A stretch of DNA of 64,000 nt from positions 41,685-105,684 of the forward strand of contig JAAYGU010000069.1 of the NCBI GenBank assembly GCA_012727535.1, read 5' to 3'. Source of the stretch: Bacillota bacterium. Its GTDB lineage: Bacteria > Bacillota > UBA4882 > UBA10575. Under the pieces are notes generated by a model. It was not told the origin of the DNA and searched no databases. It saw only the letters and a list, made by a program, of their open reading frames with translations. The position numbers and the translations under genes are program-made. Positions 1 through 8,365 of this stretch are shown here, in pieces; positions within the stretch are counted from its first letter, which is position 1, and each line of letters begins with the position of its first letter.

Positions 1-25
1 CATAGATTTCTTCAATTTTAATCAT
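1..25 (-). CDS. 5' end of an unidentified gene (partial)
   Basis: An ATG at 25..23 on the minus strand is preceded seven bases upstream by AGGAGC, a good ribosome binding site. It opens a frame reading MIKIEEIY that runs off the window edge. It lies directly downstream of the DUF819 gene on the same strand, with about 22 bases between them, so the two probably form an operon. Too little is visible to name a product. Confidence 0.5.
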
Positions 26-47
26 CTTGATTGCTCCTATCGGTTGA

Positions 48-1154
48 TCATGGCATTAATAACCAGGCAATGGCAAAACCTAAATAGTTGCCAACCGCAT
101 ACCCTACCAATCCGCAAGTTAAACCCGGAATAATTACTTCCCGGTTGTCCAGCGCTTCCGCCACCGGACCAATGAAAGCCGGCCCAAAAATACCAGCGGT
201 TGAGGTAATAATTGCCGTATCGGTATCTATTCGGAAGAAATAAGCCAATACGAAATGGATAATAATCGCCGTCGTCATCACAAAAGCTGTATACAGAAAA
301 ACCAGAGAGGAGGAGGCCACCAACTCGTGTAAATTAATGTTCGTCCCCAAGGCCAGCGAAAAGACGAGCAATGCATACTGGCCAGCTTCATAGGTGCCCG
401 GTATCTCCCGAACTTTCCGCAGAAAGGAAGCAGCAATCCCCAAAGTAGTCAACATCAGCATAACAACACTAACCTCGATCCGGCCAGTGAGAACTATGGA
501 GGTAGCCACACTAAGGGCCACGATTACCAATGACAAGAGCACTGCGAAGACCAAACTCCACCGGCCTGTCTCCTCTTTGGTTGCCGCGACTTGCGGGGCG
601 GGGCTTGTCCCGGTGAATGCTGGTAAAAATCTACTGGACAACCATTTGGCCCCAGTAATCAAAAAGAGAAAATAAAGCCCGCCTAAGATTGCATCTGCTG
701 TGTTGGTAAGGATCAATGTCCCTTCGTTGACTTTTAGCCCCATTCCGATCGCCATTAGATTGGGAGTACCGCCGGTGTAAACCCCGATCAACATCCCAGA
801 TATTTTCCAGTATTCGTCAACAAGTCCAGCAAACAAATAACCAGCTAAAAGCGCACTAGCCATGGCGGCCACTATTACCAAGAGAAAAGAGATGATTGTC
901 TTTTTCGCTAATCTGAACCAACTTTTAAAATCCGTGGCAAAAAGGATCAACGGAATAGCTACTGGAACGGAATATTCCGACAGTGAAAAGGCCAATTGTC
1001 GATCAATGGGAAGAAAGCTAAGATTACCTAAGATAATTCCGATTACGTAGCACAGAAGAATCGGACTAATGATACCCAATTTTTTCCATTTTTCCAGCGC
1101 TTTCGTAATGAAATAGGGCATCACCAAATAAAAGACAACTTGTAAAACCTGCAA
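48..1154 (-). CDS. DUF819 family integral membrane protein
   Basis: This is a polytopic membrane protein of about 368 residues, nearly all hydrophobic helices, resembling the DUF819 (YjcL-like) family, whose substrate is not established. Motifs typical of the family include GIISPILLCYVIGIILGN near the N-terminus, GVYTGGTPNLMAIG in the middle and TAGIFGPAFIGPVAEAL near the end. The open frame extends to 1301, but a TTG at 1154 has AGAAGGG five bases upstream. A TTGACA / TATAGA promoter lies at 1214-1186, inside the longer frame, so the TTG start is preferred. Transport of a small organic solute is only a guess. Confidence 0.75.
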   Translation of the reverse strand: MQVLQVVFYLVMPYFITKALEKWKKLGIISPILLCYVIGIILGNLSFLPIDRQLAFSLSEYSVPVAIPLILFATDFKSWFRLAKKTIISFLLVIVAAMASALLAGYLFAGLVDEYWKISGMLIGVYTGGTPNLMAIGMGLKVNEGTLILTNTADAILGGLYFLFLITGAKWLSSRFLPAFTGTSPAPQVAATKEETGRWSLVFAVLLSLVIVALSVATSIVLTGRIEVSVVMLMLTTLGIAASFLRKVREIPGTYEAGQYALLVFSLALGTNINLHELVASSSLVFLYTAFVMTTAIIIHFVLAYFFRIDTDTAIITSTAGIFGPAFIGPVAEALDNREVIIPGLTCGLVGYAVGNYLGFAIAWLLMP

Positions 1155-1185
1155 CTCATCCCTTCTTTCTGGTTTTTTATTAGAT

Positions 1186-1214
1186 TCTATAATTATATGT
1201 ATCATTCTGTCAAG
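1186..1214 (-). promoter_or_regulatory. Promoter of the DUF819 gene
   Basis: On the minus strand TTGACA (1214..1209) and TATAGA (1191..1186) are 17 bases apart. Transcription would start about 25 bases before the TTG codon at 1154. Confidence 0.5.
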
Positions 1215-1331
1215 GTAAAACCAGAGACAACTTAACTTATCAAGATTCAGGCTGTTGCTTTGCCGGTTCTCACCAAAGCAAATTAAAGCACTTTTACTCA
1301 CCAGCGCTGCTCCCGATAATTATAAACAAAC

Positions 1332-1360
1332 TTTACAGATCGGATTTAATGTCATATAAT
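1332..1360 (+). promoter_or_regulatory. Promoter of the HAD phosphatase gene
   Basis: TTTACA at 1332-1337 and TATAAT at 1355-1360 are 17 bases apart, about 40 bases before the start codon at 1400. Confidence 0.6.
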
Positions 1361-1399
1361 TCGTAATGAGTATCGACAACGGCGGGAAGGAGCTAGGAG

Positions 1400-2143
1400 A
1401 TGATTAAGCATCTGCTTTTTGATTTGGATGGAACCTTACTCCCGATTGATCTGGATTTCTTTTTTCAGGATTACTTATCGGCCCTAAGTGCCAAATTCAC
1501 CGCCTTTATCCCGGCCGACGAGTTTAAAGAGAAACTGATTGCCAGTACAATGGCGATGGTCCGTAACCAGGATCCCAGCCTCACCAATGAAGAGGTTTTC
1601 TGGCAAGACTTTCCCTCCCGGATCGGGTTTTCCCGCGCTTTCCTCGAACCAATTCTACTCAACTTCTATCAGAATGAGTATTGTGCTTTGGGCGACAATA
1701 TCCCTGCCACGGGTCAGATTCGCGAGTTGCTCACCTTTGCTATAGCGAAAGGTTTTAAGATTACGATCGCAACCAATCCGATCTTCCCCCATTATGCCCT
1801 CATCGAACGGCTCTCCTGGATTAACTGCCACGATTTACCTTATCAGATAGTGACCTCCATGGAACGGATGCATTTTTGTAAACCCAATCCTGCCTATTAT
1901 CAAGAAATTCTTGAGCTACTCGGCGCAAAGGCTGAGGAATGTTTAATGATCGGCAATGATGTCGAAGAAGATATGGTCGCCGCCACCCTGGGGATCAAAA
2001 CCTGTTTGGTCACTGATCTTCTGATCAGTCGGGACCAATTACAGATTGAGCCGGACTATCGCTGCCGGCTCACTGAAGTGAAGTCAATCATTGACCGCTT
2101 ATCACAGAATAGTGATTGTCGCGTACATCCTTCTGGCGAATAA
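1400..2143 (+). CDS. HAD superfamily hydrolase (probable phosphatase)
   Basis: The 247-residue protein has the haloacid dehalogenase motifs in order. Motif I is DLDGTLL at residues 8-14, with the nucleophile and acid/base aspartates. Motif II is the threonine of IATNP near 121, the motif III lysine is in CKPNP near 160, and motif IV is GNDVEEDM near 181-188. The region between motifs I and II is a helical cap. It should be a cytoplasmic Mg-dependent phosphatase, but the substrate cannot be read from sequence. The start is supported by AAGGAG upstream. It is a single-gene unit with its own promoter and terminator. Confidence 0.85.
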   Translation: MIKHLLFDLDGTLLPIDLDFFFQDYLSALSAKFTAFIPADEFKEKLIASTMAMVRNQDPSLTNEEVFWQDFPSRIGFSRAFLEPILLNFYQNEYCALGDNIPATGQIRELLTFAIAKGFKITIATNPIFPHYALIERLSWINCHDLPYQIVTSMERMHFCKPNPAYYQEILELLGAKAEECLMIGNDVEEDMVAATLGIKTCLVTDLLISRDQLQIEPDYRCRLTEVKSIIDRLSQNSDCRVHPSGE

Positions 2144-2248
2144 AGATTGACGCGTAACGCATACGCCTTTCTGGCATAGTAACCAAAGCACGCAAAGCAA
2201 CACTCGAACAGCCGTTGGTCTTTTGTTTCCACAGATCAGTAGGAACAA

Positions 2249-2281
2249 AGAAAAAAGATCTGAAAACAGATCTTTTTTCTT
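2249..2281. terminator. Bidirectional intrinsic terminator
   Basis: A perfect 14-base stem (2249-2262 with 2267-2280) and an AAAA loop have an A-run on one side and a T-run on the other. It lies between the convergent HAD gene and metQ and can serve both. Confidence 0.85.
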
Positions 2282-2336
2282 TTCACCTTGGGAAAAGTCG
2301 GTTTGCTTATGAGGTTCCCGCTAACACTATCCTCAC

Positions 2337-3137
2337 CTAAAAAGCGGGTACAATATCCCCCTGATAATTTTCGAGCAAATATGCTTTAACCTCACTACTG
2401 TTCAGCGCCTTTGCCAACTTTTGCAAGGCCGGATCGTTTTTATCTTTTTCCCGCACCGCTAAGACATTGGCATAAGGAGACTCGCTGCCCTCAATCAACA
2501 AGGCATCCCTAGTCGGTACCAATTGGGCCGGAAGCGCATAGTTCGTATTGATCACCGCCAAATCAACTTCGGCTAAAATCCGCGGTAGTTGAGCTGCTTC
2601 TAATGGTTTAACCTGCAATTTCTTCGGGTTCTTGACAATATCCAGTTCGGTAGCGGCTAACCCAACACCCTTTCTCAACTCAATTAACTGCGCCTGTTCT
2701 AAGAGCAAGAGGGCGCGCCCACAGTTTGTCGGATCATTGGGAACGGCAACGACAGCCCGGTCCTTTAATTCCGCCAATGAAGTGATCTTTTTCGAATAGA
2801 CGCCCATTGGTTCGATATGCACTTTGGCAATGTAAGTTAACGCCAGGCGGTGATCCTGCGCAAACTGTTCAAGATAAGGGATGTGTTGGAAAAAGTTGGC
2901 ATCCAATTCTCCTTCCGCTAGAGCTAAGTTGGGTTGGACGTAATCTTGAAACTCGATTATTTCAAGCTCAATTCCCTCTTGCGCTAAAAGTGGTTTAATT
3001 ACGGCCAGAATCTCTGCATGCGGTGTAGGTGAGGCCCCTACTTTCAAAACCGTCACCCCGGCGGAAAATAGGGACGAAAGTCCGAACAGCCCAACCAATA
3101 ATACCAAGCACACCACCAAACACCATCTTTTATTCAT
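2337..3137 (-). CDS. metQ: Methionine ABC transporter substrate-binding protein (NlpA/MetQ family)
   Basis: This is the periplasmic-type binding protein of a methionine importer, about 266 residues. The mature domain begins near LKVGASPTPHAEIL and carries family blocks such as ELDANFFQHIPYLEQF and VPNDPTNCGRAL. The start ATG at 3137 has GGAGGGG five bases upstream, whereas the open frame begins at 3164. The N-terminal hydrophobic segment ends in LSSLFSAGVTVLK and has no lipobox cysteine, unlike most MetQ lipoproteins. A cysteine at residue 10 is too early to serve. It is the last gene of the metN-metI-metQ operon. Confidence 0.9.
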   Translation of the reverse strand: MNKRWCLVVCLVLLVGLFGLSSLFSAGVTVLKVGASPTPHAEILAVIKPLLAQEGIELEIIEFQDYVQPNLALAEGELDANFFQHIPYLEQFAQDHRLALTYIAKVHIEPMGVYSKKITSLAELKDRAVVAVPNDPTNCGRALLLLEQAQLIELRKGVGLAATELDIVKNPKKLQVKPLEAAQLPRILAEVDLAVINTNYALPAQLVPTRDALLIEGSESPYANVLAVREKDKNDPALQKLAKALNSSEVKAYLLENYQGDIVPAF

Positions 3138-3269
3138 CTCTTCCCCCTCCAGTCTTTTCCTCATTATTTTCGTCTGCCCTCTGCAGTGGGCTTTTTACCA
3201 TGTTTTTTGATTTGCCCCCCTGTACTCTTTCTGAGTGGATACTACGTTAAACGCCTCTGTTTAAACCAG

Positions 3270-3911
3270 CTAACGGCGGTTCAAGCGGGCGGCCAACCAG
3301 CTGCCAAAGGATTGGAGCCCTTGGACAATTGCTACCAAAACCACCACTGTCAGCAGCATGACATCCCCCCGGAAGCGTTGGTATCCGTAACGAATTGATA
3401 AATCCCCAAGTCCACCGCCGCCTACGGCACCAGCCATCGCCGAGTAACCGATCAGATTAACCGCCACCATCGTCAAGCCTAGAATTAGTCCCGGCACTGC
3501 CTCCGGAATCAAAACTTTGGTAATGATCTGACCAGTGGTGGCACCGATCGCTTGTGCCGCCTCAATCACTCCCCGGTCAATTTCGAGCAAAGCCGACTCC
3601 ACTACCCGGGCTACAAACGTGATCGCACTGACCGTTAAAGGAACGATTGCCCCAGCCGTCCCGATGGAGGTTCCTACCACCAGACGGGTAAAAGGAATGA
3701 TTGCCACTAAAAGAATAATAAAAGGTAGGGAGCGCCCAATATTTATGATGGTCGACAATATTTTATGAATTACCGGAGCCGGTTTAATATGACGCGGTTC
3801 AGTAATCACTAAAACAAGACCCAATGGGATTCCGAACAGGGCAGATAATACCAGGGAGGCCCCAACCATATATAAGGTTTCCCCTAAGGCCTTAAGCAGT
3901 AGGTTCCACAC
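3270..3911 (-). CDS. metI: Methionine ABC transporter permease
   Basis: The 213-residue inner-membrane permease has about five hydrophobic segments. The EAA loop reads [22 protein letters not shown] (residues about 120-141), which contacts the ATPase. The GTG start at 3911 is preceded by GGAGGT eight bases upstream, and the gene overlaps the end of metN by 20 bases, so translation is probably coupled. With MetN and MetQ it forms a D/L-methionine importer. Confidence 0.92.
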   Translation of the reverse strand: MWNLLLKALGETLYMVGASLVLSALFGIPLGLVLVITEPRHIKPAPVIHKILSTIINIGRSLPFIILLVAIIPFTRLVVGTSIGTAGAIVPLTVSAITFVARVVESALLEIDRGVIEAAQAIGATTGQIITKVLIPEAVPGLILGLTMVAVNLIGYSAMAGAVGGGGLGDLSIRYGYQRFRGDVMLLTVVVLVAIVQGLQSFGSWLAARLNRR

Positions 3912-4950
3912 TATTCAACACCTCCAGCTTTAACCCCTGGTCCTCAAGGAACTCCATGGCTGCCTCGATCTTTTGGCTTTCTCCCATCAAATCGATGATC
4001 AGAGAACCAAAGGGGGTATTTTTAATATAATCCAGATTAGCATAGATGATATTGACATCAACTTGAAATTTCCGGATCAAAGAGGAGATCACCGGTTCGC
4101 CGGCGACATCGCCGATAAAGGAAATCCGGACAGTTTTCCCGGCGCAATTCTGGTCATCCATAATTAAAGCCCGCTCTTTAATTTCCGCCGGAATCTCAGT
4201 CGGCAGAACACTCTTCATAAAACGGCGGGCCGTCGGAGTCCGGGGACGGGCAAAGAGATCGACGACCGGTCCCTGTTCGACAATGCGTCCGTCTTCGATT
4301 ACAGCGACGGTATCACAGATGTCCTTAATGACATTCATCTGATGAGTAATCAGCACGATTGTTAAGTTAAAACGTTGATTGACATCTTGCAGCAGTCCCA
4401 AGATCGACTTCGTGGTCTCCGGATCCAAGGCCGAGGTGGCCTCATCACAGAGGAGAACCTCCGGGTTATTCGCCAATGCACGGGCAATCCCCACACGTTG
4501 TTTTTGTCCGCCGCTTAACTCCGCCGGATAAGCGGAGATTTTATCGGAAAGCCCAACTAAATCAATTAAGGAGAGGACCCGCTCTTTGATCTCAGACCGT
4601 TTAACCCCGGCAATTTCCAAGGGGAAAGCAATATTACCATAAACTGTGCGGGAAGAAAGGAGGTTAAAATGTTGGAAGATCATCCCGATTTTTCTTCTGG
4701 TCTTCCGCAGCTCCTTCCCCTTCAATTTTGTAATCTCCTGTCCGGCGATGGTGATCGTTCCCGACTGGGGAACCTCCAGTTTATTAATACACCGGATCAG
4801 AGTACTCTTCCCGGCACCGCTTAACCCAATAATGCCAAATATTTCACCTTTGTTAATCTGTAAACTTACGTTATCCAGAGCAACTACCCGTTTCTCACCC
4901 TGTCCATAGATTTTCGTAACATTCGCTAATTCAATCATCACTTGTGGCAT
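3892..4950 (-). CDS. metN: Methionine ABC transporter ATP-binding protein
   Basis: The roughly 352-residue ATPase has Walker [10 protein letters not shown], the signature [15 protein letters not shown], Walker [13 protein letters not shown] and the H-loop LITHQM. It is followed by a C-terminal NIL (methionine-sensing) domain over the last 80-90 residues. MetN activity in the characterised system is inhibited by methionine bound to this domain. The frame is open to 5028, but the ATG at 4950 is preceded by GAGGTG with seven-base spacing and gives a family-typical length. It heads the operon. No SAM riboswitch (S-box) was seen in the leader. Confidence 0.93.
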   Translation of the reverse strand: MPQVMIELANVTKIYGQGEKRVVALDNVSLQINKGEIFGIIGLSGAGKSTLIRCINKLEVPQSGTITIAGQEITKLKGKELRKTRRKIGMIFQHFNLLSSRTVYGNIAFPLEIAGVKRSEIKERVLSLIDLVGLSDKISAYPAELSGGQKQRVGIARALANNPEVLLCDEATSALDPETTKSILGLLQDVNQRFNLTIVLITHQMNVIKDICDTVAVIEDGRIVEQGPVVDLFARPRTPTARRFMKSVLPTEIPAEIKERALIMDDQNCAGKTVRISFIGDVAGEPVISSLIRKFQVDVNIIYANLDYIKNTPFGSLIIDLMGESQKIEAAMEFLEDQGLKLEVLNSVEPTA

Positions 4951-5345
4951 CTTCGCCCACCTCTCCGCAGACCAATCTGGACGACTCAACCTGGAAAAGG
5001 ATCCGAGCATCCGGGGCCTTCGTCTCAAGTGACGGCTGCTAATTTATTTTTATATTTATAAAATGAAAACGTATTAAGTTAGGGTTATTGTACCTGATCG
5101 GTCCTTACGCTGTCAATAACAGCAACTTTAAAAAGAAAATACCATTCCTAAATTATACGGCCGTTCTATGGCTCTATCATTTCCTATTGAAACAACATAG
5201 TGTAAAATTGTTGTAGGATAAAAATAAACAAGAGATCATCCTTTTGGTAATCCGCCATTGAATCTTTATTAAAACTATGATAAGTTTGTAGATAAAGACT
5301 ATCTCCCCACTGCATATTTATGATTTTGGAAGAAGGGAACATCGA
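4951..5345. other. Intergenic region between metN and degV
   Basis: This 395-base gap holds the metNIQ promoter and leader at its left end and the degV start region at its right. An antisense open frame at 5184-5450 overlaps degV and has no ribosome binding site or family resemblance, so no further gene is called. Confidence 0.5.
5087..5116 (-). promoter_or_regulatory. Promoter of the metNIQ operon
   Basis: On the minus strand TTGACA (5116..5111) and TACAAT (5092..5087) are 18 bases apart. The leader to the metN ATG is about 130 bases. The spacer and leader show no recognised riboswitch. Confidence 0.7.
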
Positions 5346-6209
5346 TTGAAAACTCACATTATTACCGATAGCGCCAGTGACCTCCCAGCTCAAATCATTG
5401 CCGATTATCAGATCGAGGTCTTTCCGTTTACTTTGCTCCTTAACGACCAAGAATATTTGGACGGTGTGACGATCTCCACAGAACAGCTTTATCAGTTAAT
5501 GCGCGCCGGCCATACACCAAAAACTTCCCAGGTAAATCCGCAGATCATGCGGGACTCTTTCCTGCAACATGCGCAAAAAGGAGAAGCCTGTATTTATATC
5601 TCATTTTCCGCTGCGATGTCCGGTACCTATCAGACCAGTCTACTCGTTGCCCGGGAAGTTAAAGCCTTATATCCGGACTTTGATATTGAAATCATCGACA
5701 GCAAAGGGGGCTCCTTGGCGACCGGACTGGTTGTTTACCAGGCCGCCCGCTTGGCCCAGAACGGAGTGGCCAAAGCGGAAATCGTCCGTTTTATTAAAAA
5801 CCAGACTTCCCATATGGAGCATATTTTTACGGTTGACAATTTAGAATCCTTATTCCGGGGTGGTCGGCTTAGCCGCTCCGGAGCAATTATTGGTAATATT
5901 CTCAATATCAAACCGGTACTTCATGTGGTCGATGGCAGTATCCTACTTCTCCAGAAAGTACGCGGGAAAAAAAGGGCACTCGAAAAAATAGTCGAGATCA
6001 TGGAGAGTAAATGCTTGAAGACCAAAGACCAGATTATTGGGATTACTCACGCCGATGATTTAGAAAGCGCGCTGAGTTTGAAGGCACTCATCCAAGAAAG
6101 GTTTGGTTTTAACCGGTTTATGATTAATCTCATCGGCAGCGTGCTCGGTGCTCATATTGGCATTGGGGGCGTTGGCCTTTTTTTCCCACTGAAATTTTTT
6201 ACGCTCTAG
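5346..6209 (+). CDS. DegV family protein (fatty-acid binding)
   Basis: The 287-residue protein begins MKTHIITDSASDLP, the DegV N-terminal signature, and contains the SAAMSGTYQT block near residue 95 and GGRLSR near 172, both typical of the family. Members bind a fatty acid between two domains; some (FakB) present it to the kinase FakA for phospholipid synthesis. No fakA-like gene is in the window. Translation appears to start at a TTG preceded by GAAGGGA. The C-terminal HIGIGGVGLFF replaces the more usual H-x-GPG-x-x-G. It is monocistronic, ending at a strong terminator. Confidence 0.88.
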   Translation: MKTHIITDSASDLPAQIIADYQIEVFPFTLLLNDQEYLDGVTISTEQLYQLMRAGHTPKTSQVNPQIMRDSFLQHAQKGEACIYISFSAAMSGTYQTSLLVAREVKALYPDFDIEIIDSKGGSLATGLVVYQAARLAQNGVAKAEIVRFIKNQTSHMEHIFTVDNLESLFRGGRLSRSGAIIGNILNIKPVLHVVDGSILLLQKVRGKKRALEKIVEIMESKCLKTKDQIIGITHADDLESALSLKALIQERFGFNRFMINLIGSVLGAHIGIGGVGLFFPLKFFTL

Positions 6210-6249
6210 AAAACTAAAGAATTAATCGGTCCTCAATTACCAATAAGAA

Positions 6250-6280
6250 GGCTACCTTGGGCTCAAGGTAGCCTTTTCTC
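6250..6280 (+). terminator. Intrinsic terminator after degV
   Basis: A ten-base stem (6250-6259 with 6264-6273) and a four-base loop are followed by TTTTCTC. Confidence 0.85.
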
Positions 6281-6356
6281 TTCTTTATCTGTTGAAGCAG
6301 ATAAGCATATGCCCTCCTGGGGGGAATTAAAGAACAGCGCAAAAATCCGTCCAAGT

Positions 6357-6833
6357 TTATTCAAGTACTTCGCTGTCTTCATCTTTCATGTATTTACGCA
6401 TGATCTGGATGAGTTTCTCCGCATACCGCGGATCTTCGGCATAACCACTCCTTTGAATCTGCCGGACATACAATTCCGGGTCATAAGCCACCTGCAAAGC
6501 TGCTTGGTACCGTTTGTTTTCTGTGATTAGTCGCGCATAATCCTCGAAAGATTCTTCATAATTATGGTAGGCCCTGAACTTGTGAAGCTTTTTTACTGCT
6601 CTTCCGTTGATATACTCAAGATCATAAGCCATTACGCTGCCCGCCGGACCCTCTCCTTTAATATTAAAGAGATTAAAGGAATTACGTCCGGTAGTGAGAT
6701 CAGTGACCGGCTTTCGTAACCAGCCGGTCTCCAGGGCGGCTTGGGCAATAATTGCTTTCCAGGGTAACCCATAGATTTCGTTAATCAGCAGGGCAGAAGG
6801 TTTAAAGGTTTGAACAAATCTTTCCGGAGTCAA
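6357..6833 (-). CDS. Glucosaminidase-domain peptidoglycan hydrolase (FlgJ/GH73-like)
   Basis: The protein is about 158 residues and almost entirely a GH73 lysozyme-like domain. AIIAQAALETGWL carries the catalytic-type glutamate, NLFNIKG is the family block following it, and FRAYHNYEESFEDYARLI marks the second half. Such enzymes cut N-acetylglucosaminyl bonds in peptidoglycan, and FlgJ does so for flagellar rod assembly. No signal peptide is visible, so export would need another route. AGGAGG lies eight bases before a TTG at 6833, which is preferred over the upstream ATG at 6854 because that ATG precedes the AGGAGG. No flagellar genes are nearby. Confidence 0.8.
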   Translation of the reverse strand: MTPERFVQTFKPSALLINEIYGLPWKAIIAQAALETGWLRKPVTDLTTGRNSFNLFNIKGEGPAGSVMAYDLEYINGRAVKKLHKFRAYHNYEESFEDYARLITENKRYQAALQVAYDPELYVRQIQRSGYAEDPRYAEKLIQIMRKYMKDEDSEVLE

Positions 6834-7162
6834 TGTTTTTTCCTCCTGTACCATGTTTTCGGGTTTTCACCATCGACCAACCCTCTGGGATATAGTGGTA
6901 TTTCATCCTTTTAACAATGGTTAGTTAACTACATTATATGACCAACGGGCCGACAAAGCTAAAGTTTATAAGTCTATCTTTTCAGGCCTTTGCCCTGTTT
7001 TCGATTGTTGGTCACAGTTAAAATCAGCTGGAGAGTAGCCCTAGAAAATCGGTCTGTGGCTTACTACCAAAATCTGATTTCTTTCTAAAAGATGACGGAT
7101 CTTTTGGTATAATAATTATCATCGGCAACCATATCGTAACAAAAATGGCGGGGAGGTCTAAA
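6834..7162. other. Divergent intergenic region before the efflux operon
   Basis: This 329-base region has no gene. It contains nested inverted repeats (AAATCAG at 7021-7027 with CTGATTT at 7074-7080; AGTAGCC at 7034-7040 with GGCTTACT at 7058-7065). A TATAAT at 7108-7113, with no clear -35, probably serves the efflux operon. Confidence 0.5.
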
Positions 7163-8365
7163 ATGAAGAAAATTATTACCGGCTTGTCTCTGCTCTTCTT
7201 TTTAAGCTTCGTTGGTTATAAGGTAATTGAGCGCATCAACTGGCAAAACCAGGAGCAACCAACTCAAGCCCGTTACCAAGCGACCACAGTGGTTAAAGTT
7301 TGGCCCACGCGCGCTCAATTATTGCGCGAGACCTTAAAAACTGTTGGGGAAATTATCACGGTCGAGGAGGCTCTGGTTCAGCCCCGCGTCAGCGGCCAAT
7401 TGCTCCGCATTTTAGTCAAAGAAGGAGAGCACGTTGAAGCTGGTCAGCTTTTAGCAGAGATTGACGATCGCACGCTTCAAGTCCAATTGCTTCAGTCGGA
7501 GCATAATTTAGCTATCCTCACCACAAATCTTAACCAGGCCCTCCTCCGACTGGAACAGGCAGCCGCAGAAAAAGAACGGTACAGCGAACTATTAGACCAC
7601 CGGTACATATCGCAACGGGAGTTTGAACAGATCGAAAGCACTTACTTATCTGCCCAAACCGCCTGGCAAGTCTTAACCGAACAACTCGCTACTGCCCAGG
7701 CCAACCATGAACTACTCGAGCTTCAGTTAACACAGGCGAAAATACATAGCCCTCTCTCTGGCTTTGTTCTCAAGCAACATGTTGCCGCCGGTATGAATGT
7801 TTCCCCCGGAACCACCTTGTTTACTATTGCACCCCTAAACCGGGTTAAGCTGAAATTCCATTTGGATCAGCGAGAAGCTACTAAAGTCGAGAGCGGAACA
7901 CGCATCGAATTTACGACGGATGCTCTGCCCGGCCAGCTCTTTACCGGCCGCATCCAAAAGTCATCTCCGGTTTATGAACCAACCACGCGCACACTCGGTT
8001 TTACCGCTATTTTGCCCAATGAGCCGCTCAAACTGGAGCCAGGAATGTTCGGGACGGTAGCGATCATCCTCCAGAGCAGTCACCGAGCGATCACCGTTCC
8101 CCAGGAGGCTTTGGTGACCTTGCAAGGCCAAAATGGAGTTTTTGTTGTTGATGCCACCCAGACCGCCCGGTTTAAACCGGTGGAAACGGGAATGATCGTC
8201 GATCATTTAGTGGAGATTACTTCTGGGTTAGAAGAAGGAGAAGCGGTGGTGATCATTGGCCAAGCCCGCCTCCGTGACCAACAAAAAGTCGAAGTCCTGG
8301 TGGATGAGGAAAACCCGATCGAAATTCAACAGCAGAACACGACTACCGGCGGGGAGGGAAGCTGA
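7163..8365 (+). CDS. Membrane-fusion (periplasmic adaptor) subunit of an RND efflux system
   Basis: The roughly 400-residue protein begins with one membrane anchor (MKKIITGLSLLFFLSF). It continues with a biotinyl-lipoyl-like half (GEIITVEEALVQPRVSGQLL; KEGEHVEAGQLLAEID), a coiled-coil hairpin rich in Q, L and E (about 90-185), the second lipoyl half (KIHSPLSGFVLKQHVAAG) and beta-barrel and membrane-proximal domains. This order is that of AcrA/HlyD adaptors. ATG at 7163 has GGAGGT five bases upstream, better than the ATG at 7145. Its TGA overlaps the ATG of the pump gene (TGATG), so the two are translationally coupled. The exported substrate is unknown. Confidence 0.9.
   Translation: MKKIITGLSLLFFLSFVGYKVIERINWQNQEQPTQARYQATTVVKVWPTRAQLLRETLKTVGEIITVEEALVQPRVSGQLLRILVKEGEHVEAGQLLAEIDDRTLQVQLLQSEHNLAILTTNLNQALLRLEQAAAEKERYSELLDHRYISQREFEQIESTYLSAQTAWQVLTEQLATAQANHELLELQLTQAKIHSPLSGFVLKQHVAAGMNVSPGTTLFTIAPLNRVKLKFHLDQREATKVESGTRIEFTTDALPGQLFTGRIQKSSPVYEPTTRTLGFTAILPNEPLKLEPGMFGTVAIILQSSHRAITVPQEALVTLQGQNGVFVVDATQTARFKPVETGMIVDHLVEITSGLEEGEAVVIIGQARLRDQQKVEVLVDEENPIEIQQQNTTTGGEGS

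Noticed and set aside
4951..5086. SAM riboswitch (S-box) upstream of metN
   Set aside because: The typical GAG-GGA-GGG-type conserved core and terminator are not visible.
5184..5450. 88-residue open frame on the minus strand between metN and degV
   Set aside because: It overlaps the front of degV, has no ribosome binding site and no family resemblance.
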